64,000 bases of DNA from an uncultured Prevotellaceae bacterium (GTDB lineage: Bacteria > Bacteroidota > Bacteroidia > Bacteroidales > Bacteroidaceae): the NCBI GenBank assembly GCA_900318685.1, contig ONLL01000004.1, positions 207,651-271,650 of the forward strand, written 5' to 3'. The position numbers and the translations under genes were made by a program. The notes beneath the pieces are model-generated. The model was not told where the DNA came from and ran no database searches. It saw only the letters and a list, made by a program, of their open reading frames with translations. Below, piece by piece: positions 25,868 through 37,300 of the stretch (positions are counted from its first letter, which is position 1; the number at the start of each line of letters is the position of its first letter).

Positions 25868-27748
25868 ATGAGTCCAAAAACCGTTCGACCAATGAAACAG
25901 CGGAAGCTCACATTTTTATGCAGCTTCATGGCGATGCTGCTGACCTGCTGCCAGCAGTCCGCAGACGACAGCAGCCGTCCTGATGGCGCCGACACCGTCT
26001 ACACCGAGCCAAAGGCCATGAGCATTCATCGCAATAATCCGGAACGGGCTTTGGTGATGATTGATTCGGCTGTCATAGTGGGCAACATCACCCCGATGCG
26101 TGGCGAGTACCTGAAGGCTATCACTCAATATGGCGGATTAGACAATTATCCCTTGGCACGACAGACATGCCTCCAACTGCTGGACGACATCGACCAGAAA
26201 GCTAACAGCGAAACGCTGAGTCGAAAAAAGACAGAAGTCGACTCCGTCACCTTGTTACGCGTCTACCAGCTTCTGACAACCATTGAACACTCCTCAGGCA
26301 ACTATCCCGCAGCCATACGCTATGCCACAGAGGCATCGCGACTTGCACATAGCAGTGGAGATTTCAGCGACATCGCTTCTTCCGAAAGTTCCATAGCTAA
26401 GGCTATGGCTCATACCGGCAGGACAGACGAAGGCATCGACCGTCTGGATGCCATCCTTGAAGAGCTGCAAGAGGAAGACTCATTCCAAGGAGTCGTTGTC
26501 TACACGAACACTGCGAAGCACCTACTTCACATCCTGGTAGAGAATGATCGGCTGACCAAGATGATACCCGTGTGTGAAGCTATGCTCAAGCGCGTCAGAG
26601 AGCTGCGCGACCATCCCGACCGTTTCAGCGGCATCGCCGAGGGTTTCGACACCTCGGAATTCACTGATATGGCCGAAGGTCAGGCACTTGTCTTCCTTGC
26701 TGCTGCCTACGCACGGCTAGCCAATTCTGCCGGCGACGGTATGGGACCACAGTATTTGGCAAAAGCCCGGGCTACTGAAGCCAACTTGCAGCGCCTACCT
26801 TGGAGTAAAACCCTCGACTGCGAACGCATGATGAGCGGTGTATACCACTTTATGGGAGAGTTCGAACGGTTTGATAAAGCTATGGACCTCATTGCTGCCA
26901 AGATGGGAGATGATACTATCAACGTCAACAATTTCATTCGTCTCACCTCATGTTGCGTGGCAGCAAAGATGCGCGGTCGCCTCAGCGAAGCCATCGAATA
27001 CCTGGAGCGAGCCAGTATCGTGCGCGACAGCCTGGATGCTCGCAACCAGCGTGAGCAGCTTAATGAGCTGGCCACCGTCTATCACCTGCAGGAAGAGCAG
27101 CTCGCACGCAAGGAAGCTGAGGCTGACGCCCGTTTCCTCCGCCTGCTGACTATAGCCATCATCGCAGGACTGCTGGCAGCCATCGCCTTCTCCGTGTATA
27201 TCTTCTACAAGCGGCGTGAGACCAACAAGAAGAACCATGTGCTGGCACGCGAGATAGCCGAAGCCATCAAGTATAAAGAGATGTGGGAGAACGCAAATGC
27301 CAACAGAGCCACTCTGTCACCCCCCGATGGGGATACTCCTGGCACTGGTCAGGTTCTCTCGCAAGCAGCAGAAGTAGCTCCCGAGAATGAAGAAGATTCC
27401 GACTCCGTCCTCTACCAGAAGCTCCGTGAAGTCATCCTGCGTGAGCAGCTCTACCTTGACCCGATGCTCGGCCGTCAGGCACTCGTAGAGCGTTTCAACC
27501 TGCCCAAGGAGCGCATCGGTGCCGCCTTCAGCAAAGGCAGCCCGTTCAAGTCGCTCATCGACTTCCTCACCGACTGCCGCCTGCCCTACGCAGCCAAGCT
27601 CCTCACCGACCAGCCCGATCTACCCATTGCCGACGTAGCTCGTCAGAGCGGATTCTCCAGTGCCGACACCTTCGGCCGCAACTTCAAGCAGAAGTACGCC
27701 CTCACCCCCACTCAGTTCCGGGAGCAAGTTGACATCAAAACCACATAA
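25868..27748 (+). CDS. TPR-containing membrane regulator with C-terminal AraC-type HTH (copy 2)
   Basis: A 626-aa paralogue of the protein at 15379-17088. The N-terminus contains MKQRKLTFLCSFMAMLLTCC, a lipobox-like signal; the alternative start at 25892 removes eight residues and suits a signal peptide equally well. Residues ~40-410 are TPR-like (PERALVMIDSAVIVGNI, GNYPAAIRYATEASRLAH). A membrane helix at ~426-448 (LLTIAIIAGLLAAIAFSVYI) leads into a charged linker. The last ~105 residues are the HTH (GRQALVERFNLPKERIGAAF, LPIADVARQSGFSSADTFGR, YALTPTQFREQ). The linker with PPDGDTPGTGQ is longer than in copy 1. It lies immediately upstream of the operator-bearing operon and is the best candidate for its activator. 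Confidence 0.83.
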   Translation: MSPKTVRPMKQRKLTFLCSFMAMLLTCCQQSADDSSRPDGADTVYTEPKAMSIHRNNPERALVMIDSAVIVGNITPMRGEYLKAITQYGGLDNYPLARQTCLQLLDDIDQKANSETLSRKKTEVDSVTLLRVYQLLTTIEHSSGNYPAAIRYATEASRLAHSSGDFSDIASSESSIAKAMAHTGRTDEGIDRLDAILEELQEEDSFQGVVVYTNTAKHLLHILVENDRLTKMIPVCEAMLKRVRELRDHPDRFSGIAEGFDTSEFTDMAEGQALVFLAAAYARLANSAGDGMGPQYLAKARATEANLQRLPWSKTLDCERMMSGVYHFMGEFERFDKAMDLIAAKMGDDTINVNNFIRLTSCCVAAKMRGRLSEAIEYLERASIVRDSLDARNQREQLNELATVYHLQEEQLARKEAEADARFLRLLTIAIIAGLLAAIAFSVYIFYKRRETNKKNHVLAREIAEAIKYKEMWENANANRATLSPPDGDTPGTGQVLSQAAEVAPENEEDSDSVLYQKLREVILREQLYLDPMLGRQALVERFNLPKERIGAAFSKGSPFKSLIDFLTDCRLPYAAKLLTDQPDLPIADVARQSGFSSADTFGRNFKQKYALTPTQFREQVDIKTT

Positions 27749-27905
27749 CTTGACATCAAGACATCAAGACAATAAGAGTTGACAACAAGACATCAGGACA
27801 CGAAACAGACCGTCTTGATGTCTTGCTTATTTTGTTGTCTTGTTAGTCTTGATGTCCCATCGTCTTGTTGTCTTGATATCCTCCATCTTGTTTTCTTGAT
27901 GTCTC
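27749..27905. repeat. CAAGACATCAAGAC-type microrepeat, arranged as inverted repeat
   Basis: Several copies of ACATCAAGAC (27752-27799) are mirrored by GTCTTGATGTC copies at 27812-27905. The left block is imperfectly complementary to 27812-27856 and could form a long stem with a U-rich right arm, so it may end the regulator transcript. Further single copies run to 27905. Confidence 0.75.
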
Positions 27906-27921
27906 ATCGCCTTGATTTCCT

Positions 27922-28036
27922 TCCGCGAATTTGTCTGAGACATCCGTGAATTCGTCTTTTCATCCGTGAATTCGTCTGAAAATGTCCGATTATTCGTCTA
28001 AACTATTGCGCGCATTAAAAAAAATACCTATCTTTG
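27922..28036 (+). promoter_or_regulatory. Four phased direct repeats plus promoter of giant-protein operon 1
   Basis: Four copies of TCCGYGAATTYGTCT start at 27922, 27943, 27963 and 27985 (spacing 21, 20, 22). The fourth is TCCGATTATTCGTCT. The promoter follows: TTG at 28006-28008, 20-bp spacer, TATCTTTG at 28029-28036. The last repeat ends about 6 bp before the -33 box, the usual place for an activator that touches RNA polymerase. The same module lies at 39130-39245. Confidence 0.8.
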
Positions 28037-28058
28037 CACCATCAAAAACTACGTACGT

Positions 28059-28247
28059 ATGCCATCAGAGACAGCCATCCTACTCATCGGTATCATCGCA
28101 GCGCTCGTCGTCCTTGTCTGCGTGCTAATGTGGCGCAATATGCGCAACCAGCAGGAGCTGCGCGACAAGAACGATGCCATCATCCGCGAGATCCGTGAGA
28201 ATGTCGAGCTCCGCGACGAGCTTCGGCGCCGGCTGATTATAAATTGA
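28059..28247 (+). CDS. Small single-pass membrane protein with coiled coil
   Basis: 62 aa: a hydrophobic helix at about residues 6-25 (AILLIGIIAALVVLVCVLMW) followed by a charged helix with heptad pattern (NQQELRDKNDAIIREIRENV). It is the first gene after the promoter at 28029-28036 (23 bp to ATG) and is 70 bp ahead of the giant protein gene, so it is very likely expressed. It resembles the membrane helix and juxtamembrane linker of the neighbouring regulators without TPR or HTH. A role as a partner or modulator of the regulator is only a guess. Operon 2 lacks a counterpart. Confidence 0.68.
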   Translation: MPSETAILLIGIIAALVVLVCVLMWRNMRNQQELRDKNDAIIREIRENVELRDELRRRLIIN

Positions 28248-28317
28248 CGAATTAGCAATCCACAAACATACACTATTGACAATAAAACCTATTATCAACT
28301 CACTAAATCAAAACGTT

Positions 28318-31300
28318 ATGGAAACTACAAGACACAACGACTCACCTCCTGCAAACGCAGGATTAGTGTGTAGGCAGCGCAGCAGATTGCTGAGGCTGCT
28401 TAGGGACAATGTTGGCGTGAGGAACAGGCTCTTGCTTCTGCTCGTCATGTTCTTCGCGGCTCTGCCATCGGTGAAGGCTGAAAGCTATATCACCGAACTG
28501 AAAATTCTATCAAGAGGCTCCGAAGGCGACATCAAGAAAGTAAAGGAATCTTATCAGAACCAAGGTTGGACAATTGTTCAACAGGATTTGAACCAAGAAG
28601 CCGGAGGTAAGTGGATATACTTGGCATACAAGACGAGTGATTCGGCCGACCCGAATACAGGTTACGTCACCGACATCATTGCCTCGACAAACAACAAGAG
28701 TTCTTTCTCCAAATGGAATAGAACGTGGTATCAAATTCCCCATGATGGAGGTAACGGCGACCTAAACGAGGGTGCTGATGGCGAATTCATATACCTTTAT
28801 TATACGCGCGAACGTACTAACCTGAGTGGCCATTACGGTACGAAACGTGTGCTCAACAAACTTGCCACTTCGGAAAACACCAACAGCAGCGACGGTAACG
28901 GCAATGAGAACTATGGTCCCGTGTACTGGTGTGAAACCTTCAGCGGGCCCTGTGACCTGAACAAAGGTGCTGGTGGCAAATTCATCTACCTCAGGTTATA
29001 CTTTAAGGAGCAGACGCTGGTTATCAAGAATCATCCTGAGTTCTATGAAGACCTTGTCTATAACGGCAAGGATCAGGGACTGCTGAAAACAACGCCCTCG
29101 AACTACGGAACGATGGAATACAGCGTCGACGGCGGCTCGTGGACCACCAGCCCCACGGCGAAAACCGTTGGCAGCCACACGGTGAAATACCGCCTCAACG
29201 GCGGCTCATATGCCAACAACAGCGCCGAGTCGAGCAAGACAGTGACCATCAGCCCGCCTACAGCGCAGCCATCGAGCCTCAACGGCAATTTCAACCAAGA
29301 GGCAAGGAGCGTGCAGCTGACGTGGACCGTGGGATCCATTGCTGGCGACTACACCAATTACAAATGGGTGGTGTATCGGGGTGAAGAGAAGCTAGGAACG
29401 GTGTCGTCGAATGCACCACGTACATTTACGGATACTGGTTTCGAAAATGAAACGGAGTATATCTACTACGTCTATTACGTTTCCAACACCTGGAACGAGG
29501 ATACTAAGAAGGATAAATGCTGTTTATCGGTGAAAGTGAATACCACGCGAGAGGTGCCTGTGAAGGACCTGACGGCTGACAGCCAGTCCGACCGCATCGT
29601 GTTCACCTGGACGTCGGACAAATATCCCAAAGGTTGGGGCAACATATTCAATATCTATGTGGACAAGGAGACAGACCCCATCGCCACCATTACGCCGGAA
29701 GGCAAAGACGGGGAGGTTTTTCAGTGGGAGCACCGATCGACCGACCAGCATGCCGACAGGCAGTCAAAGATTGACCCAAAAACGGGCGTGTACTACGTAG
29801 AGGAGCCGTTGAGCGCCTGTTTGCCGCATAGCTACCGCATCGTGGGTGTGATCGACGGCAAGGAGTTCGAAGATGCATCGGTGAGCAACAAGGCCGTGAA
29901 TAGCGGCACAAGGATCTATGAGTTCGAGACTAGCAAGGGCAGCTATCCCGGAATTGTGAAGCTGTCGTGGCATGTTGACGTGCTCAGCAACCCTGGCTCG
30001 AAGACTTACGTCATTCAGCGAAAGAGGGCTGAGAAGAATGAGGAGTGGACCACACTGCAGCGCATGACGAGCGCCGACGAATATGTGTTCTTCACCGACG
30101 AGACGCCTCTGCCTGGAGTCTTTTACGATTACCAACTGTCGCTCGTGGACAAGTGCGACAACGGTCAGGAGATCACGACGGAGTTGACGAACATCGGATT
30201 CGCACAGACCACTGGCACCATGAGCGGACGTATCACCTATGGCACATCGGGTGTGGCGGTGGCTGACGTCGACGTTGTTGCTAAGAAAACGGGCGATTCG
30301 GCAGACGACGAGTCACAGTATCATGCCATTCGCTTCACAGCCGACAACGGTACCGTGAGCTGGCTGTATCCATCGGTCAACTACGCCCGCGACAAGTTCA
30401 ACGGCGGAGACTTCTCCATGCAGTTGTGGATATTGCCCGAAGCCTTCCGCGATGTCTGGTTCGCCCGATTCCGCAAGTCATCGCCGGCATGCGGACTGAG
30501 TATGTTCAATACGGGACAGCTGGACTTCTTCGACGGAAGTGACAACTATCCCTTCAACCTCTACCTGACGAAGAATGAATACAACCATGTGACGCTGACG
30601 CGACAGGGCAACACCTTGACGTGCTATCTCGTGGTGCTCGATGGCGACGGCAACGCAAAGGTGACCAAGGACACGCAAACACTTAATGGAAACCTCGACC
30701 TCGGAGATACCGGTGAGTTTAACTTGGGATACTTCAAGGGATATGTCGATGAGTTCAGACTTTGGACGAAGTGCCTGACCGAAGATGAGATTAAGCGTAA
30801 TTACGACCGGCTGCTCGTGGGCAACGAGAAGAACCTGGAGACTTACTGGACCTTTGACGAGGGTCTGAACTCTCAGTTCTTCGACTACTCACGCGACGGT
30901 ACCGTTTATAACAACCACCACGGCAAGATAGGCAGCAACGCCAAGCCCGACACCCGCACTCCCGAGCGCCTGGCACTGAAAGCCAAGACTGACGTGGACG
31001 GCAACTACATCATCCAGGGCGTGCCCTTCTCAGGCGAAGGCACTACCTACGCCGTCATTCCGCAGCTGGGCATCCACGAGTTCAACCCCACACAGCAACT
31101 GCGCTACGTGAGCAGCAACTCGCTGGTACACAACAACACCAACTTCGAGGACATCTCGTCGTTCCCCGTCAGCGGATACGTCCATTACGCCGGCACCGAC
31201 TTCCCCGTGGAGGGCGTCACCCTCTACGTCGACGGCAGCGTGTGCTCGCGCAATGGCGAAATCATCCAGACCGACGCCAACGGTGTTTTTGAAATCAACG

Positions 31301-34300
31301 TGCCCATCGGCGACCACTTCATCACCGTAGCCAAGAGCGGACATGTGTTTGCCAAAGGCGGACGCTTCCCTGAAGACCCCAGCGGACTGAACGAAAATAA
31401 AGAGCCGTTCAATGGCAAAGTCACCAATCTGGAGTTCTCCGACGAGACACTGGTCAACTTCACCGGACGCATCGTGGGTGGCAGCATCCAGGGCGACAAG
31501 CCCGTAGGCTTCGGGCTGAGCAACAACAACATCGGCGTGACCGAGTTGGTGCTCACACCATCGGGCAACGGCAACTACCGCATGAACGTGGACGTGCAAA
31601 AGAAAGAGGGCGTGATCGACATCCAGAACAACAAGGACGACGTCCCCGTAGCATCGGCCACCGAACGCATCAACAGTAACTCGGTCCGCAAAGGAGGCAA
31701 AACAATCGCCGACTGTCAGAAGATCGTCATACAGACCGACCCCGAGACGGGCGAGTTCTCTGCCATGCTGCCACCCATCAAATACGATATCAGCAGCATG
31801 ACGGTAATGAAAAACTCCGCCATCGATTTCGGCGACCTGCAGGTAGTCGACCTCTCCAACCCGAACATCGTCTTAGCCGACACGCTCTACGACGAGAGCC
31901 GCGAGAACTACCAGCTGTACGAGTACAACACCTGCCTGAAGCAGATCTACCACAGCAAGCCCACGTTCAGCGTGCGGCAGCAGGGCCGCACCGACGGCTC
32001 GTTCGGCATCAGCAGCTATAAGTACTCCGACGAAGTCAGCGAACAGACCATCGACGACATCTACACGGCCGAGAACGGACTGGTGACCTACAACTACGGC
32101 GTCGACGGCCACAAGGCACCCCTGTTCGTGATGAAGGATAACTACACCTTCCTGCTCGAAGGCTACGAGGAGTACGTCAATGCCGACAACGGCCAGGCCG
32201 ACCACGTGCCACTGGCTGGCAGCATCGTCACCATCAGCAACGCACTCTCGTCGGCACAGAGCGTATATGTTGAGTCGGGAACAGTCAACGGCGAGAACGT
32301 CGAACCCGGACAGGTGGTCGACTTGAAGAGCAACCAGCTGCAGCTCGATGACGAGGGCAAGGCCACCTACAAGTGGAAGGCCGGACTGCCCAACATCGCA
32401 GAGCCATACACCCGCACCATCTCCATGACCTACGACATCGACGGACGTACCCACGAGTGGGTCGGCAACGGCATGGAAGGCATCGTACTGGGCGAGCTGG
32501 GAACAGGCAACAACTTCGTGACCACCGGACCGCAGAAACTGGAAATGATCCTGCGCGACCCGCCAGGCACCAACTCGTTCGCAGAATGGAAGAAGGGCAG
32601 CGCCACCACCAGTACTACGGTGCTGGGCAACACCATGGTGGAGAACTTCTCGGCAGGCGTCAAGCACAGGTTCGGATTCAAGCAGAACATCATCATCGGC
32701 ACACCTGCAGCAGGTACGCTCGAGGAAATCGAGTCGAAGGACGACCTTGAGGTAGGCGCCAAGATGGAGTCGGAACTCGAGGACAGCAAGACCTACGTGT
32801 CCACCACCACCGTCACACAGACCATCAGCACATCGGCAGCACCCGAGTACGTTGGTGCACAGGGCGACGTCTACGTGGGACGCTCCACCAACCTCGTCTT
32901 CGGCAAGGCTCGCAACGTAGGTTTCCAGCGCCAGTCGGACAACAGCATGAAGATAGGCCTGGAGGACATCACCACCACCAGCATGGACTTCGGCACCATG
33001 TTCATGTACACGCAGAACTACATTGAAAACGTTCTCATACCCAATTATGAGCTGCTGCGCAACAGCCTCATCACCACTACCGACCAGGCTACCATCGACA
33101 GCTATACCAACAACACCGACCACTACGTCTATCTCACCACACTCGGCAAGGACGACCCGCACTTCGGCGAGACCGGGACATTCAAGACCTTCGAGCCCGA
33201 CCCCATGAATGTCAGTGGAACGGCCAACGACAACGTGCTCACCTACAACACCGAAATCGAAAACTGGCACGAATTCATCGCTGGCAACGAAGAGGCCAAG
33301 GTGAACGCCTTCGATAAGAGGAAAGACTACCTCATAGGCGACAATATCTCATTTGACAGCGGAACCTCCTACAGCTACGAAGTAGAGGTGGCGGACGAAA
33401 ACACCACCACGCGCGAATGGAGCGTCAAAGCAGGACTGGTCGTCGATAACACCTTCGGATTAAACATCAAGGGCTTCGGACTCGAGGTGCATCTGCAAGA
33501 CGAGACCATGGGCGGACGACACGAGGTACACTCCGACGGCACCACCGAAACAACGACATTCAGCTACACCCTGGCAGAGGACGGCGACGACGACGCATTG
33601 TCGGTGGACGTGCTGGGATACGACGGCTTCGGACCTATTTTCCACACCCGCGGTGGACAGACCTGCTGTCCGTATGAGGGAGAGGAACGTACCAAGTACT
33701 ACGTAGACGACAAGGGAAATCATCCCGTCATCATGGAGGCTACGATGCAGATTGAAGTGCCACAGATCAACGTCGACGTGCCCATCCTAAGCGACATACC
33801 CACTGGCGGCACGGCCGACTACACGCTGCGGCTCTCCAACGCATCCGATATCGACGAGGACGTCTACTACCGGCTGCTCGTCGACGACGAGTCCAACCCC
33901 GACGGCGCCAACCTGACGATTGACGGAAAGCCCGTCACCGACAGCCGCGTCATCAAGATTCCCGCAGGACAGACGGTCACCAAGGCGCTACAGCTCAAGC
34001 AGACCAACACCAGCATCCTCGACTACGAGGACATCGCGCTCGTGCTCGCATCGCAGTGCCAATTCGACCCGACCAGCACCTGGGACGTCATCGCCGACAC
34101 CGTCAAGATCTCGGCCCACTTCGTGCCATCATCGTCGGAGGTGGATCTCGCACTATCCAACACGCTGATGAACACCGAGACGGGCTCCGACCTCACCCTG
34201 ACATTCTCCGGCTTCAACCGCAACTACCGAGGACTGAAAGCCTTCCGACTGCAGTACATGCCGCAGGGAGCTGCCGACTGGATACAGTTCCACGAATACG

Positions 34301-37300
34301 TGGTCAACACTGCTGACGTGACAACCAACAACGAGATACTGCCCGCAACAGGGGCCTCCGTCAGCTACACACTGCCCATGGCTCAGTTCAACGACGGCAG
34401 CTATCTCTTCCGAGTCGTCTCAGCCAGCACCTACGGCACCAGCGAGGTCTATTGCTACAGCGACGAGATAGCCCTGACCAAGGACATGCAGCGGCCCACG
34501 CCGCTCGGACTGCCCGAGCCTTCCGACGGCATACTCGAGGCCGGCGAGGATGTCAGCATCACCTTCAACGAAAACGTCGTGAAAGGCGCACTCACCAAGA
34601 CCGCCAACTTCAAGCTGACAGGTATACTCAACGGCTCACCAGTAGCCCACGAGACAGCACTGCGCGCTACCGGCGGCGAGAGTCCGACAGCACAGACGGA
34701 GGCTGGTGTCACCCTGTCAGGTAAGGACTTTGCCATCGATATGTGGGTCAATGTCCAGGGGGCAGGCACACTGCTCAGCCACGGAATCGGCACGTCGAAG
34801 ATGACTATCGCCACCGACGACCAGGCCCATCTCATTGTCACACTCGGCAACGACACCTACACCGCTCAAGGTGATGGGCAATCACCGGCACCGACCATAC
34901 CCACTGACAAATGGGTATTCCTCACCGTCAGCTACCAGCAGGCCGACGACGGCGGAAAGCTCTCCGCTGCCGTAGCTGCCGACAGCGAGACCATACACTT
35001 CTTCAACGACAAGCCCGTCGCTAAGTACGATGGAGACGGACCGCTTGCCGTAGGCAAGGGCCTCAACGGTGCCATCCACGAGCTCCTGCTCTGGGACGAG
35101 GCACACGACCTCACCACCGCCTTGGCCGACCGCTCCGTCACCAAGAGTCCCTCCACGCGCCACCTCATCGGATACTGGAAGATGAACGAGGGCGAAGGAA
35201 CCACCATCCGCGACTACGCACGCAACCGACACATGACCATGCCCACAGAGAACTGGTATCTCAACAACGAGAACATCGGCGTAACGCTCGACGGAGAGCA
35301 TCGCATCAGCATCGAAGCCTCCGCCCTGCAGCTCCTGCCTAACGACGACTACGCACTCGAATTCTGGATGCGCGGCGAAAAGCAGCAAGCCGAGGCACAG
35401 CTCCTGCAGATGGGCGACATCGCACTATGGGTCAATACCGACGGACAGCTGCAGCTCAACGGCAAGAACGCCTACGCGCCCGACGCTGACGCCACAGCCA
35501 TGTCCACCTCTGCCGGAAACATCCTCGACAACGCCTGGCACCACATCGCTCTCAGTGTGCTCCGCCAAGGTGCCGCCGCCGTCTATGTCGATGGCAAGCG
35601 CGTGCTCACCACCAACGCCGCTAACGTTGGAACCATCAACACCAACCAGCTCATCGTAGGCGCTAAGCGCACCTCAGTCATGTCCGACGAGATCGGCCAA
35701 TACGCCTTCGAACGGCCCTTCAAGGGCACCATCGACGAGCTGCGGCTCTGGAGTGCATCCATGAATGCCGACCTCCTCGCTAAACAGCGGAAGATGCGCC
35801 TCACGGGAACAGAGGACGGACTGATGGCCTACTTCCCCTTCGAGAAGAAAACCATTGACAGCTACAGCCAGATCGTCACCGACGGCAACGACGAAGACCT
35901 CACGGGAACTGGTATCAAGGCACAGCTCATCCCCCTTACTATCGTAGCTCCCTCGGCAGCCGGAGGAGATGTTACCCCGACCTACTCACCCGACGCTCCC
36001 GCCCTGCGCACCAAGCCTGTCGAGACCAATGTAGGATTCTCCTTCACGGCTTCTGACAACAAGATCGTCATCACCGTCGACGAGGACCCTGCCACCATCG
36101 AAGGCTGTACACTGAACTTCACAGTACGCGATGTCAGCGACCTCAACGGCAACTACTCGCTACCAACGACATGGAGTGCCTTCGTCAACTGCAAGCAGCT
36201 TGTCTGGAAGGATGACGAACTGGCCGTAGAACAGCCAGCTAACACATCCAGTACAATGAGCGCTACCATCGTCAACAAGGGCGGCAGCATGCAGATGTGG
36301 ACGCTAAGTGGCATGCCGGCATGGCTACAGGCAAGCGCCGAGAGTGGCACCACCAATCCGCTGGCCGAGACGAAGGTGACCTTCACCGTCACCGAGTCGA
36401 CACCCATCGGCAAGTATGAGGAGACCATCTATCTCACAAGCACCGACGGCATCGAGACACCGCTGACAATCCGCGTCACAGTCAAGGGCAAGGAGCCTGA
36501 CTGGGCAGTGAACGAGAACGATTTTGAAGGCTCTATGATCCTCATCGGTACCCTTGAGATTCTGGGTGTGCCCAGTGAGGACAGCGACGACATCGTGGCT
36601 GCATTCGTAGACGGCGAGTGCCGAGGCCTGGCACGTCCGGAATACAACCAGCGCTACGACCGCCACCTGCTCTCTATGGACATCTACGGCAATAACGACG
36701 AACTGGACAAGGATGTGACCTTCAAGGCATACGATGCCTCCACGGGTGTCACCTATCCCGTGATCGTCACCAGCGAGGATGTGAACTTCCAGGTCGACAG
36801 AATGTACGGCAAGCCTGCCGTTCCCGTGATACTCTCAGCTGTCGACATCCAGGAGCAGTTCACGGCGCTCGCCAAGGGATGGAACTGGCTCTCGCTGAAC
36901 GTCACCCTCGACGAGATGACCGTTCCTGTCGTGTTCAAGGACCTCTCGGCCAGCACTGCACTGGTGAAGAACAAGAAGATCTCCATGATGAACTACGACG
37001 GCACCTGGTACGGCCAGTCCATCGGACTCAACAACTCGGAGATGTACAAGGTGCAGATGAGCCAGGCCGACAACCTCCATATCATGGGCAAGAAGGTCGA
37101 TCCTCAGGCAACGCCCATCACGCTCGTCGCTGGATGGAACTGGGTGGCATACAACGGATCGCAGACCATCAGCATCACTGACGCAATGGCCGACATGGAT
37201 CCTCGCGACGGCGACGTGGTGAAGGGGCAGCGTGGTACGGCCATGTACGACGGCTACGAGTGGTTCGGCGGCCTCAAGTCGCTTGTCCCCGGCCAGGGAT

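Noticed and set aside
25708-25995. 95-codon minus-strand open frame
   Set aside because: It crosses the promoter and start of regulator copy 2 and shows no family features.
31873-33270. 465-codon open frame on the minus strand
   Set aside because: It is antisense to giant gene A in a GC-rich codon-biased region, has a Val/Gly/Asp-rich composition without domains, and no promoter.
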